From assembly GCF_014333425.1 (NCBI RefSeq), contig NZ_JACRYT010000003.1, positions 1-64,000 on the forward strand: a stretch of 64,000 nucleotides of DNA, given 5' to 3'. The stretch comes from Zhenpiania hominis. GTDB taxonomy: Bacteria > Bacillota > Clostridia > Peptostreptococcales > Anaerovoracaceae. This document shows, piece by piece, positions 14,519 through 22,894 of this stretch. The notes below the pieces were generated by a model. It saw only the letters and a list, made by a program, of their open reading frames with translations, was not told the DNA's origin and did no database searches. The translations under genes were made by a program, and so were the position numbers. Each line of letters starts with the position of its first letter. Within the stretch, counting starts at the first letter, position 1.

Positions 14519-16102
14519 CTATTTCTGCTCGGATAATTTCAGATTCATTTTCTCCGGAAGAAACAGAATTCTGTTCATAAGTTTCAGATCCGGGGAAATC
14601 GCGGGTCGGAATTCCATTTTCCCCAGAATATCCCGATCCAGATCTGCGCCGGGAGCAATTTCGGTAAGGGTGAGGCCCTGGTCGGTCAGGCGGAAAACCG
14701 CGCGCTCTGTTATATAGAACACCTTCTGTACGCCCTTTTCCCGCGAGTAATGACCGGAAAAGGTGATATGCTCCACATCGTTTTTTAATTTGATATACGG
14801 ACCATCTTTGATAATCCGAAGTTGGCCGTCTTCAATTCGGATATCGCTTTTTCCGGCTGTAAAAGTACCGAGGAAGCAGACGGTTTTCGCTCCCTGGGAA
14901 ATGTTGATGAAACCGCCAGGTCCTGTCACTTTTCCGGCAAACTTGGAGACATTGACATTTCCATGCCGATCGATTTCCGCCGCGCCGAGTCCTGCGAAGT
15001 CGATACCGCCGCCGTCGTAAAAATCAAAGATATCCGGCTGCTTTAAAATCGCTTCCGGATTATAGGCGGCGCCCGTAGCGATACCGGGTGCCGGGACGCC
15101 TCCGGTTACGCCGGATTCGATACTGGATGAAATTTGTTCAATAAGCCCTTCTTCATTGAGGACTTCAGAGATGCCCATGGGGATTCCAATCCCCAGATTA
15201 ATAAAGTCTCCGGCATGAAGCTCGAGAATACCACGGCGGCAGATGACTTTATGAATATCAAAGGGAAGGTTCTCGATATTGTCGAAGGGGATTTTTTCAT
15301 CGCCGCACCAGGAAGGAACCGGTTTCCTGTTCCCGATGAAGTGCTGGCCTGAGTTTTCCGGATCGCCCAGGATCACATAATCAACAAGAGCGGAAGGAAC
15401 CGTTACCATCTGGGGATGGAGCTGCCCGTGCTCTACGATTTCATCCACCTGAACCATAACGATGCCGCCTGAATTCTTCGCGGCAGCGGCCATTTCAAAT
15501 TGTTCAATGTGGAGCGCTTCTTTTTCCACGGAGATATTTCCCTTTGTATCCGCTTTGCTTCCTTTAATAATCGCCACGTCCAGGGGGAAAGCCGGGTAAA
15601 AGAGATACTCTTCCCCATTCAGGTTCAGCAGCTGTACAATCTCCTCTTCGGAAGCTTTCGCCGCGTCGTTGATTTTTCCGCCGTCAATGCGGGGATCGAC
15701 AAAAGTTTTCATTCCAACCTGGCTGATGATGCCGGGGCGGTGGGCGGCGATGGCACGCATCATATGGGAGAGAACCCCCTGGGGCATCATGAAAGTCGGG
15801 AACACATTATCCATGATAAGGGGGTACAGCTTTGGCGCCAGACTCAGATTACTGCAGAGAAAACGGCGCATCAGGCCTCTGTGGGCAAAATGGTTGATTC
15901 CTCTTTGCTGACCGTCACCGCCAAGCCCGGCGACATTTACGACCGACAAATCCCGCGGATGGTCCTCTCGGATATAGCGCTTTTCAATGGCAGTAAGAAT
16001 ATCATCCGCCAGACAAAAACCGATAAATCCGTCGATAGCGACAGTTGAACGATCTTGAATTAAGTCAGCGGCTTCGGCTGCGTTAATAAATGTAACAGAC
16101 AT
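14519..16102 (-). CDS. Acyl-CoA:acetate/propionate CoA-transferase (family I, two fused halves)
   Basis: 527 residues, the size of single-chain CoA-transferases such as propionate CoA-transferase, in which the alpha and beta halves are fused. The catalytic glutamate is Glu329 in SSIESGVTGGVPAPG, matching the ESGxxGG signature. ELHAGDFINLGIGIPMG a little earlier is the typical start of the second half. The enzyme exchanges CoA between acetyl-CoA (or similar) and a short-chain organic acid. An AGAAAGGATC site precedes the ATG. It is last in a minus-strand operon after a GntP-type permease and enoyl-CoA hydratase, so it probably activates the acid taken up by that permease. The acid itself is unknown. 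Confidence 0.9.
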   Translation of the reverse strand: MSVTFINAAEAADLIQDRSTVAIDGFIGFCLADDILTAIEKRYIREDHPRDLSVVNVAGLGGDGQQRGINHFAHRGLMRRFLCSNLSLAPKLYPLIMDNVFPTFMMPQGVLSHMMRAIAAHRPGIISQVGMKTFVDPRIDGGKINDAAKASEEEIVQLLNLNGEEYLFYPAFPLDVAIIKGSKADTKGNISVEKEALHIEQFEMAAAAKNSGGIVMVQVDEIVEHGQLHPQMVTVPSALVDYVILGDPENSGQHFIGNRKPVPSWCGDEKIPFDNIENLPFDIHKVICRRGILELHAGDFINLGIGIPMGISEVLNEEGLIEQISSSIESGVTGGVPAPGIATGAAYNPEAILKQPDIFDFYDGGGIDFAGLGAAEIDRHGNVNVSKFAGKVTGPGGFINISQGAKTVCFLGTFTAGKSDIRIEDGQLRIIKDGPYIKLKNDVEHITFSGHYSREKGVQKVFYITERAVFRLTDQGLTLTEIAPGADLDRDILGKMEFRPAISPDLKLMNRILFLPEKMNLKLSEQK

Positions 16103-16119
16103 GATAGATCCTTTCTTTT

Positions 16120-16896
16120 TTATTTGTTCCTAAATACGACATTTTTTTCTTTTCGAATAAAAGCGCCCATACCGGTTTTCTGATCCTCCGTTTCAAATAA
16201 AACGCGAAACGCTTCCCGCTCAAAAAGGCATCCTTCTTCGATACTTGCGTCCCTTCCGAAGCGGATCGCTTCTTTCGCGCTGCGGACAGCGATGGGCGCG
16301 TTCTTTCCGATGGATTCGGCAAGGCGCAAGGCTTCTTCCATCAGAGATTCCGCGGAAACAACGCGGCTTACAAGTCCCAGCCTCAGCGCTTCCTGCGCGT
16401 CGATTCTTCTCGCGGTGTAAATCAGCTCCTTGGCGGCGGATTCTCCAATCACCCGGGGAAGACGCTGTGTTCCGCCTGCCCCGCAGATGACACCCAGGCT
16501 GGTTTCCGGCAGGCCCATTTTGGCGTTTTCCGAAGCAATGCGAATGTCGCAGGCAAGAGCAAGCTCCAGACCTCCGCCGAGAGCGTAGCCATTGATAGCA
16601 GCGATGACTGGAAGTTTCATGGTCTCTATTTTCATATTCAGTTCACTGCCAAGGGCGGACCACGCAAAAATGGAATCCGCGTCTTTGGCATACATCTCTT
16701 TGATATCCGCTCCCGCGATGAATGACTTTCCGCATCCGGTAAGAATCAGGGCGCGAAGCTCCGGGTCCTTTTCCGCTTTTTCAAGCGCGTCCCGGATTTC
16801 CTTCATGAAACTCTCGCACAGAGCGTTCAGGGAAGATGGGCGATTAAAGGTAAGAATTCCGGTATGGTTTCTTTTTTCATATAAAACATCGGACAT
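16120..16896 (-). CDS. Enoyl-CoA hydratase (crotonase family)
   Basis: 258 residues when started at the ATG at 16896, which has AAGGAGG 8 bases upstream; an in-frame ATG 24 bases earlier lies before that site. Crotonase motifs are clear: FIAGADIKEMY for the oxyanion hole, GGGLELALACDI and GLPETSLGVICGAGGTQRL. Both catalytic glutamates of true hydratases, in GLEL and in LPET, are conserved, so it should add water to a trans-2-enoyl-CoA such as crotonyl-CoA, or run in reverse. It sits 16 bases after the GntP permease gene and 17 bases before the CoA-transferase. Confidence 0.92.
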   Translation of the reverse strand: MSDVLYEKRNHTGILTFNRPSSLNALCESFMKEIRDALEKAEKDPELRALILTGCGKSFIAGADIKEMYAKDADSIFAWSALGSELNMKIETMKLPVIAAINGYALGGGLELALACDIRIASENAKMGLPETSLGVICGAGGTQRLPRVIGESAAKELIYTARRIDAQEALRLGLVSRVVSAESLMEEALRLAESIGKNAPIAVRSAKEAIRFGRDASIEEGCLFEREAFRVLFETEDQKTGMGAFIRKEKNVVFRNK

Positions 16897-16912
16897 TGGA
16901 AAGCCTCCTTTT

Positions 16913-18220
16913 TCAGCCAAAGATAATACACAGCGGCAGGGCTACAAGGAAGGTAGCGGCGATGGGTATTACCAGGCATGTAACAAAATTGTATTTATAG
17001 GATAATTTATGAGTCGTATTGCAGATGGCGAACACAGAGACAATCGATCCGTTCCAGGGCAGCGAATCCAGACCTCCGGAACCATCGGCGCAGAGCCTGT
17101 GTATAAACTCCAGATTGTAACCCTGCGCTCCGTAATGGAGGAAGGTGTCTCCCAGAGTTTCGTACATAAGGGCGATTCCGCCGGAAGCCGATCCCAGGAT
17201 ACCCGCGGAAACATTGGCGCCGACAGCGGCGACCACATACGGATTCGCGTCGGAATGAAGCAGCATCTGGGTCGCGAACTCATAAAATGCGGTTTCCTTT
17301 ACGACAGAGCCAAAGCCTACAATGACGGCAGTATTGAGGATAACTGTAATCGAGGACAGGGCTGCCGAGTTGAACATTTCCAGCATCTCCGACTTGGGAA
17401 GATAAGGGAAAAACAAAATCAGGGCGAGAACAATGCCCATCAGAAGGCAGATGACGATATCCAGCTTGGTCACGTTAAAGACAATCAGAACAAAGGCGAT
17501 GGGAATGATGGAAACGATTCCGTTAGGGGCGTTTTCCTCTTCCTCGATCCGTTTCACACTTTCCGGCCATTGGAAATGCTCGCCCCGCAGTTTTGCTTTT
17601 TTCCCCTGGTGATTCATGAATAACACGATCGATACGGCCATAACCAGAGCGCCGGAAAGTCCGGGAAGCAGTCCCGCGTAGGAAGGCGTTCCCAAATACT
17701 GCATGGAAACAATGTTGGGAATCTGCGGTGTAAACGGTCCGGTCATGGCGAAGGTCCACATACCGCCGCAGACGATTCCGGGCAGCAGATAAGTAGGGTA
17801 GTCCGCGTCCTCAAAGAGCTTGAGCGCGATAGGATATACGGAGAAAATGATAACGAAACTGTTAATCCCCCCGTAACTTAGAATCGCGGCGGAAAGCATA
17901 CATGCCAGCATACAGTTTTTCGCGCCGAATTTTCGGGAAATAATCGATCCGATCTTGGAGGCGGCTCCGGAGTTCTGATACAGGTTTCCAAAGATATTTC
18001 CCAGAAGAAAGATAAAGAAATAAGATAGAAAAAAGTCTGTGACACCGGACATGTAAGTCTCGGTTACACCTTTAAATACTGGGATTTGACTGGTGAGGCA
18101 AACCAGAATGGCTGCCATAGGGCCAATCAGAATCGGGGAAACCCGCTTGAAGATAAGAATTGCCATGCCCGCCATGGCAGCAAACACTCCCAAGGCGGAA
18201 ATAAAGGTTGTTGTGTCCAT
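16913..18220 (-). CDS. GntP-family organic acid permease
   Basis: 435 residues from the ATG at 18220 (AAGGAC about 10 bases upstream); an in-frame start 75 bases earlier would add a non-hydrophobic leader that relatives lack. The protein has about twelve hydrophobic segments, and GGINSFVIIFSVYPIALKL with GGMWTFAMTGPFTPQIPN resembles the GntP/hydroxybutyrate permease branch. It is first in the operon permease, enoyl-CoA hydratase, CoA-transferase. Together these would import a short-chain hydroxy or unsaturated acid, load it with CoA and interconvert hydroxyacyl- and enoyl-CoA. Gluconate is unlikely in this context; 3-hydroxybutyrate or crotonate are plausible guesses. Confidence 0.85.
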   Translation of the reverse strand: MDTTTFISALGVFAAMAGMAILIFKRVSPILIGPMAAILVCLTSQIPVFKGVTETYMSGVTDFFLSYFFIFLLGNIFGNLYQNSGAASKIGSIISRKFGAKNCMLACMLSAAILSYGGINSFVIIFSVYPIALKLFEDADYPTYLLPGIVCGGMWTFAMTGPFTPQIPNIVSMQYLGTPSYAGLLPGLSGALVMAVSIVLFMNHQGKKAKLRGEHFQWPESVKRIEEEENAPNGIVSIIPIAFVLIVFNVTKLDIVICLLMGIVLALILFFPYLPKSEMLEMFNSAALSSITVILNTAVIVGFGSVVKETAFYEFATQMLLHSDANPYVVAAVGANVSAGILGSASGGIALMYETLGDTFLHYGAQGYNLEFIHRLCADGSGGLDSLPWNGSIVSVFAICNTTHKLSYKYNFVTCLVIPIAATFLVALPLCIIFG

Positions 18221-18257
18221 TTTTTTAAGTCCTTTTCTAAAAATTGTTTCTTGAATC

Positions 18258-18266
18258 ATTATACCA
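18258..18266 (-). promoter_or_regulatory. Extended -10 promoter for the GntP permease operon
   Basis: On the minus strand TGGTATAAT ends at 18258, about 40 bases before the start codon. The TG one base ahead of the -10 compensates for a poor -35. Confidence 0.5.
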
Positions 18267-18325
18267 CTTTTTGGCCGATCTTGGTAGGGGGACATGGAAT
18301 CTGTAAGGAAGCTGTATCGCTTTAA

Positions 18326-18354
18326 TTGACGAAATTATCAATTGTTGATATAAT
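18326..18354 (+). promoter_or_regulatory. Sigma-A promoter of the subtilase gene
   Basis: TTGACG at 18326-18331 and TATAAT at 18349-18354 with a 17-base spacer, about 43 bases before the start codon; a near-consensus promoter. Confidence 0.75.
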
Positions 18355-18396
18355 TATAAAAACAAAAAAGATATTGCAAGGAGAGTATCAGGGGAG

Positions 18397-20184
18397 ATGA
18401 AGATGAAGAAAATTACAGCGTTGGCGATTGCCTTTTGTCTGGCAGCGGTTACGATTGTGCCGGGAATGCAGACAGGCGTCGCGTATGCGGGTGAGCAGCA
18501 GGAAGCTTCGCTGGAAGGTGATTACGCGAAGGACGAAATTCTTGTAGTTTTTGAGGAGGATGTGAATAAAAAGGAAGCCCAGGAAGTGGTGGATCAGCAG
18601 GATGGAAAAGAGCTGACCGTTTTGAACACTCCCCAGGAGGAAGTGACCGGATTGGTGGAACTTCCGAAGAAACAGGATGTGGAAGAGGCGGTGGCCGAGT
18701 ACCAAAAGGATCCGGACGTGGCCTATGCGCAGCCGAATTATAAGTATAAGCTGGCGGAGAGCTCCGCGAAGACAACTTCCACCACCGCGAGCCTGAATGA
18801 TTCTTACCGGGGATCCCTCTGGCACCTGAATACAATTCAGGCAAAAGAAGCCTGGGATGTGTTGGAAACAAAACCTGCGAAAAAAGCGAGAGTGGCGGTG
18901 TTGGATACCGGCGTGGATCTGGGACATCCGGATCTGCAGGCAAACCTTTTAAAAAATTTATGCAGAGATACATCAGATGGTAATATTCGTTCCCTGACTG
19001 GTGATGAAAATGGACACGGAACTCATGTCACAGGAATCATCGGAGCGACTGCCAATAACGGTGCGGGAGTTGCGGGTGTCGCCAGTGGAGCTTCCAATGA
19101 ATTCGTGGAAATGTTTGTAGTGGATATCTTTCGAGGTGAGTATGCGTATACAACAGATATAATCGCTGGGATCGAGTACGCAGTGGAAAGCGGGGCAAAA
19201 GTTATTAATATTAGTGCCGGCTATGCGAGTCCTTACGCGACCATTGATGATGTGTTTTTAGAAAACGCGGTAAACAATGCGGTAAACCAGGGTACGACCG
19301 TTGTATGCGCGGCGGGAAATGACAATAATACAGTGACCAACTATCCTGCGGATTTTGATGCGTGCATCAGTGTGATTTCGACAACGTCAGGCAATAGAAG
19401 AGCTAATACTTCAAATTATGGATCCGCAAAAGATATTTCCGCTCCGGGAGAAGCGATTTTCAGCACTTATAGAAATGGAAGATATATAGAGGCTTCCGGA
19501 ACGTCTATGGCATCCCCGGTGGTGGCAGGGACTGCGGCGCTATTGTATGCGGCAGAACCGGGGATTTCCGTCAACAAAGTAAAATATATTCTCTATCATT
19601 CAGCTACGGACATTTACGGAAGAGGATGGGATTCCAATTCAGGATATGGAATAGTTAATGCGTACCGGGCCGTTTCTATGCAAGGGGGCGTATATACAGT
19701 CGCTTATCGGCTTAACGGAGGGAAAAACAGCTCGCTGAATTCCACCTATTACTATGGCAGACTGACACTGAAGAATCCAACGCGGAGGAATTACACTTTT
19801 TCAGGGTGGTACCGGAACAGTAACTTTACATCCAGGGTCTATACATTGGGTGGAGGTAATTGCACTTTATACGCCAAATGGAAGAAGGTGAAGGTCAGCA
19901 GAGCCTCCATTAAATCTCTGAAGCGGCGCTCCGCGAGAAAAGCGAAAGTATACTATAAAAAGGTAAGCGGAGCCAAAGGCTATCAGATCGCGTATTCCAC
20001 AAGCAGGAAATTTAAAAAGAAGCAGACAAAATATAAAACCACCACATCTAGATCGAAAACCCTGACTCGCCTGAAAAAGAACCGGACCTATTATGTAAAG
20101 GTGCGGGCCTATAAAAAAGATTCTACGGGGAAAAAGGTTTACGGAAAATACAGCAAAGTAAAAAAGGTAAGACTAAAACGATAA
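18397..20184 (+). CDS. Secreted subtilisin-like serine protease (S8) with InlB-type and Fn3-like C-terminal repeats
   Basis: 595 residues. A signal peptide (KKITALAIAFCLAAVTIV, cleavage after AYA near residue 31) is followed by an I9-type inhibitory propeptide (DEILVVFEEDV to ~115). The S8 domain has catalytic Asp171 in LDTGVDLGHPD, His207 in GHGTHVTG and Ser370 in GTSMASP, with AAGNDNN as oxyanion loop. After ~420 comes a Listeria/Bacteroides-type repeat (YTFSGWYRNSNF... YAKW) and a lysine-rich Fn3-like tail ending SKVKKVRLKR. There is no LPXTG anchor. The tail may hold the enzyme to the cell wall by charge. The ATG at 18403 has better spacing from GGGGAG and is an alternative start. A related broken tail lies at 1482-1714. 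Confidence 0.92.
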   Translation: MKMKKITALAIAFCLAAVTIVPGMQTGVAYAGEQQEASLEGDYAKDEILVVFEEDVNKKEAQEVVDQQDGKELTVLNTPQEEVTGLVELPKKQDVEEAVAEYQKDPDVAYAQPNYKYKLAESSAKTTSTTASLNDSYRGSLWHLNTIQAKEAWDVLETKPAKKARVAVLDTGVDLGHPDLQANLLKNLCRDTSDGNIRSLTGDENGHGTHVTGIIGATANNGAGVAGVASGASNEFVEMFVVDIFRGEYAYTTDIIAGIEYAVESGAKVINISAGYASPYATIDDVFLENAVNNAVNQGTTVVCAAGNDNNTVTNYPADFDACISVISTTSGNRRANTSNYGSAKDISAPGEAIFSTYRNGRYIEASGTSMASPVVAGTAALLYAAEPGISVNKVKYILYHSATDIYGRGWDSNSGYGIVNAYRAVSMQGGVYTVAYRLNGGKNSSLNSTYYYGRLTLKNPTRRNYTFSGWYRNSNFTSRVYTLGGGNCTLYAKWKKVKVSRASIKSLKRRSARKAKVYYKKVSGAKGYQIAYSTSRKFKKKQTKYKTTTSRSKTLTRLKKNRTYYVKVRAYKKDSTGKKVYGKYSKVKKVRLKR

Positions 20185-20206
20185 TTTGCAGACGATAGGA
20201 AATGAT

Positions 20207-20245
20207 AAAAAAGAACTGGACATTAAAAGCGTTCCAGTTCTTTTT
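20207..20245. terminator. Bidirectional terminator between the subtilase gene and maf
   Basis: AAAAAGAACTGGA and TCCAGTTCTTTTT pair, with A-runs on one side and T-runs on the other, so both converging genes can use it. The end of maf lies inside the stem. Confidence 0.8.
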
Positions 20246-20804
20246 CTATGCGGCTCCAGGGAAAGCCGATGACATTTTCATAATCTCCTTCAATATGATC
20301 CACATACTGGCCGAATGTACCCTGAATGGCATATCCGCCTGCCTTATCATAGGGTTCTGCTGTTTTCACATAGGAGGACAGCTCGGCCTCGGTGTAGTCG
20401 CGGAAATATACTTTCGTCCTTTCATAAAAAAGCCGCCGCAGAGGCTGTCCAGCCTGCAGCAGGCAGACTCCGGTGATGACATAATGCCAGTTGTTTCGGA
20501 GGAGGGATAAGGTTTCAAAGGCCTCTTTCTCATCTGCGGGTTTTCCGATGATCCGGTCTTTGTAAACGATGGTATCAGCGGCGATAATGACAGGAGCGGA
20601 TTCTTTTTGCGCGTCTGTCAGCGCGGACTCTGTCCAAAGAGCCTTTCTGCAGGCCAGATACATAACAGAGGTTTCTCCATTCATGGGAAAGGGAAGCGTT
20701 TCCTCGATTTCGGCAGGAAGAATAGCCGGATGATATCCTTTTTGCTTCATCATTTCAATTCTTCGCGGCGAACCGGAAGCCAGAATTAAATTTGCTGTTT
20801 TCAT
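20223..20804 (-). CDS. maf: Maf-family nucleoside triphosphate pyrophosphatase
   Basis: 193 residues. The N-terminus LILASGSPRR is the Maf signature, followed by a PAEIEET segment and AADTIVYKDRIIGKP, which carries the catalytic aspartate. Maf proteins hydrolyse non-canonical or selected nucleoside triphosphates (dTTP/UTP or m7GTP types) to monophosphates and are linked with septum formation in Bacillus. It is transcribed towards the subtilase gene. In many Firmicutes maf sits near radC/mreB, but here it is next to the spoVA genes. Confidence 0.92.
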   Translation of the reverse strand: MKTANLILASGSPRRIEMMKQKGYHPAILPAEIEETLPFPMNGETSVMYLACRKALWTESALTDAQKESAPVIIAADTIVYKDRIIGKPADEKEAFETLSLLRNNWHYVITGVCLLQAGQPLRRLFYERTKVYFRDYTEAELSSYVKTAEPYDKAGGYAIQGTFGQYVDHIEGDYENVIGFPWSRIEKELERF

Positions 20805-20894
20805 AAAAAATCCTCGTTACTTTTCTTTTTTGATATTATGACATATTTTTTTTGAATTGGGAATAATAAAAAGGAAACTGGAGGGAAAGAATTC

Positions 20895-21371
20895 ATGGAC
20901 GAAAAAGAAAAGAGCAATAAGAAACAAAAGAAAAAAGTGGCCAAAGCCTATGAGCAGTATGCCAGCGAGTTCACGCCGAAGCCGAAATATGTTCAGAACT
21001 GTCTGAAGGCGTTTGTTGTAGGAGGCTTGATTTGTGTTGGAGCGCTGCTTTTGGAAAAGTGGTTTATTCGAAATGGATTTGATGAGATTTCCGCGAGTAC
21101 TTATGTAACGATTCTGCTGGTAATGACCGCTCAGTTGCTTACAGGAATTGGCGTATTCGATACGATTGGAAAGTTTGCAGGAGCAGGGGTTATTGTTCCA
21201 ATTACAGGATTTGCCAATTCTATGGTAGCGCCCGCGCTGGAATATAAAAAAGAAGGGGTTGTTCTTGGCGTAGGCGCCAAGCTGTTTAGCCTGGCAGGAC
21301 CAGTTCTGGTCTGCGGCATTTCTGTATCCGCGGTCATTGGTGTTATCTATTGGTTGATAGAAAAATTCTAG
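20895..21371 (+). CDS. spoVAC: Stage V sporulation protein AC
   Basis: 158 residues with a lysine-rich cytoplasmic start and about four membrane segments. The YASEFTPKPKYVQNCLKAFV opening and the glycine-rich segment GVGAKLFSLAGPVLVCGIS are typical of SpoVAC. With SpoVAD and SpoVAE it forms the channel that moves Ca-dipicolinate into the forespore during sporulation and out at germination; SpoVAC is the mechanosensitive part in Bacillus. GGAGGG precedes the ATG. The gene is followed after 8 bases by spoVAD. Expression is expected from sigma-G in the forespore, but I could not find a convincing sigma-G box. Confidence 0.95.
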   Translation: MDEKEKSNKKQKKKVAKAYEQYASEFTPKPKYVQNCLKAFVVGGLICVGALLLEKWFIRNGFDEISASTYVTILLVMTAQLLTGIGVFDTIGKFAGAGVIVPITGFANSMVAPALEYKKEGVVLGVGAKLFSLAGPVLVCGISVSAVIGVIYWLIEKF

Positions 21372-21379
21372 GAGGCAGC

Positions 21380-22462
21380 ATGGTTAAAAATAAAAAGGGA
21401 AATCAGACACTTGTATTTGCGAACCGACCCAGGATACTCAGCGCGGCCGCGGTTGTGGGAACAAAAGAGGGCGGAGGACCGCTGGGAAGCTGGTTTGATA
21501 CAATTCTGGAAGATGATACTTTCGGAGAGAAGACGTGGGAGAAATCCGAGAGCAAAATGCTGAAAACCGCCATGATGGAAGCGATGCAGAAAGCAGGAAA
21601 GAATAAGGAGGATATCGGGGCGATTCTGAGCGGGGATCTTCTTAATCAGTTGATGTCTTCATCTTTTATGGCAAGAGATCTGCATATTCCATTCCTGGGA
21701 CTTTATGGCGCGTGTTCTACTATGACAGAATCGCTGATGTTGGGAGCAGTACTGACAGATGGAAAATACAGCGATAACGTTATCATCGGGGCTTCCAGCC
21801 ATTACTGCACGGCGGAGCGGCAGTTCCGTATGCCTCTGGAACATGGAAATCAGAGGCCCCCGTCTGCTCAATGGACAGCTACAGCGGCGGGGGCGATGGT
21901 ATTATCCTGCGGCAGTGAAAAGGAGGCTTCTTTGATTGCTGATGAAGAGGGAAACACCCGGCAGGCAAAAGAAGTACAGGTCACTTTTGGAACGATCGGA
22001 AAGGTGATCGACGCCGGCATTAAAGACGCGAACCAGATGGGAGCGGCTATGGCTCCCGCGGCAGTGGATACACTTTTGAATCACCTTCAGGATACAGGAA
22101 GAAGTCTGCGGGATTATGATCTGATCTTAACAGGGGATCTGGGATATATTGGAAAGGACATTGCAAAGGATCTTTTGCAGGATGCCGGAATCCCCAAAAA
22201 GGAAATTGAAGACCGTTACGATGACTGTGGCGCGATGATCTTTGAGAAAGAGCAGGATGTTCATGGCGGAGGCAGCGGCTGCGGTTGTTCAGCCAGCGTG
22301 TTTGCCGGATATCTATATAAAAGAATGCAGCAGGGGGAGTTAAATCGTGTTCTGATTATGTCCACGGGAGCTTTGCTATCGACGATCAGCCCCTTTCAGG
22401 GAGAATCCATTCCGGGAATTGCCCATGGGATTTCTTTGGAAATCGGGGAGGTGCATCAATAA
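21380..22462 (+). CDS. spoVAD: Stage V sporulation protein AD
   Basis: 360 residues from the ATG at 21380, with AGGAGG 4 bases upstream. SpoVAD has a thiolase-like fold and binds dipicolinic acid. TVMVxG-type features appear as VVGTKEGGGPLGSWFD near residue 30, LYGACSTMTESLMLGA around 110-130 and GGGSGCGCSASVFAGY near 300. Its stop overlaps the spoVAE start by one base (TAATG), so the two are translationally coupled. Confidence 0.95.
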   Translation: MVKNKKGNQTLVFANRPRILSAAAVVGTKEGGGPLGSWFDTILEDDTFGEKTWEKSESKMLKTAMMEAMQKAGKNKEDIGAILSGDLLNQLMSSSFMARDLHIPFLGLYGACSTMTESLMLGAVLTDGKYSDNVIIGASSHYCTAERQFRMPLEHGNQRPPSAQWTATAAGAMVLSCGSEKEASLIADEEGNTRQAKEVQVTFGTIGKVIDAGIKDANQMGAAMAPAAVDTLLNHLQDTGRSLRDYDLILTGDLGYIGKDIAKDLLQDAGIPKKEIEDRYDDCGAMIFEKEQDVHGGGSGCGCSASVFAGYLYKRMQQGELNRVLIMSTGALLSTISPFQGESIPGIAHGISLEIGEVHQ

Positions 22463-22815
22463 TGGAGTATGTATATACATTTTTAATAGGCGGCGCTATC
22501 TGCGTTATAGGCCAGATTCTTATGGATGTGACGAAGCTGACAGCGCCGCGGGTTTTAGTTCTTCTTGTTGTTTCCGGGGCTGTGCTGCAGGGTTTGCAGC
22601 TTTATGATCCGCTGGTTCAGCTGGCGCAAAGTGGCGCAAAAGTACCGCTCCCCGGATTTGGATATACGCTCGCGAAAGGAGCGATGGAAGGGGCAAAGCA
22701 GGGTCTTTTAGAAGCGATTACCGGCGGTATTAAGGCTGCAGCCGGGGGAATTACCGCGGCTATTGCCTGGGGATATGTGGTGGCGCTGGTGTTTAATCCA
22801 AAGTCAATCCGATGA
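22462..22815 (+). CDS. spoVAE: Stage V sporulation protein AE
   Basis: 117 residues with three to four membrane segments. The start MEYVYTFLIGGAICVIGQIL and the motif AKVPLPGFGYTLAKGAMEGA are those of SpoVAEb-type proteins, the third essential part of the dipicolinate channel. It ends the spoVAC-AD-AE operon and a strong hairpin follows. Confidence 0.95.
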   Translation: MEYVYTFLIGGAICVIGQILMDVTKLTAPRVLVLLVVSGAVLQGLQLYDPLVQLAQSGAKVPLPGFGYTLAKGAMEGAKQGLLEAITGGIKAAAGGITAAIAWGYVVALVFNPKSIR

Positions 22816-22847
22816 AAATAAAGATAAGAATAAATAAGACGGAACAG

Positions 22848-22888
22848 AAAAAGGGACAATGCATAGATTCGCATTATCCCTTTTTTTT
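22848..22888. terminator. Bidirectional terminator between spoVAE and the PBP gene
   Basis: AAAAAGGGACAATGC and GCATTATCCCTTTTT pair with one mismatch around a short loop; A- and T-runs on both sides serve both converging genes. Confidence 0.85.
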
Positions 22889-22894
22889 GTGTTA

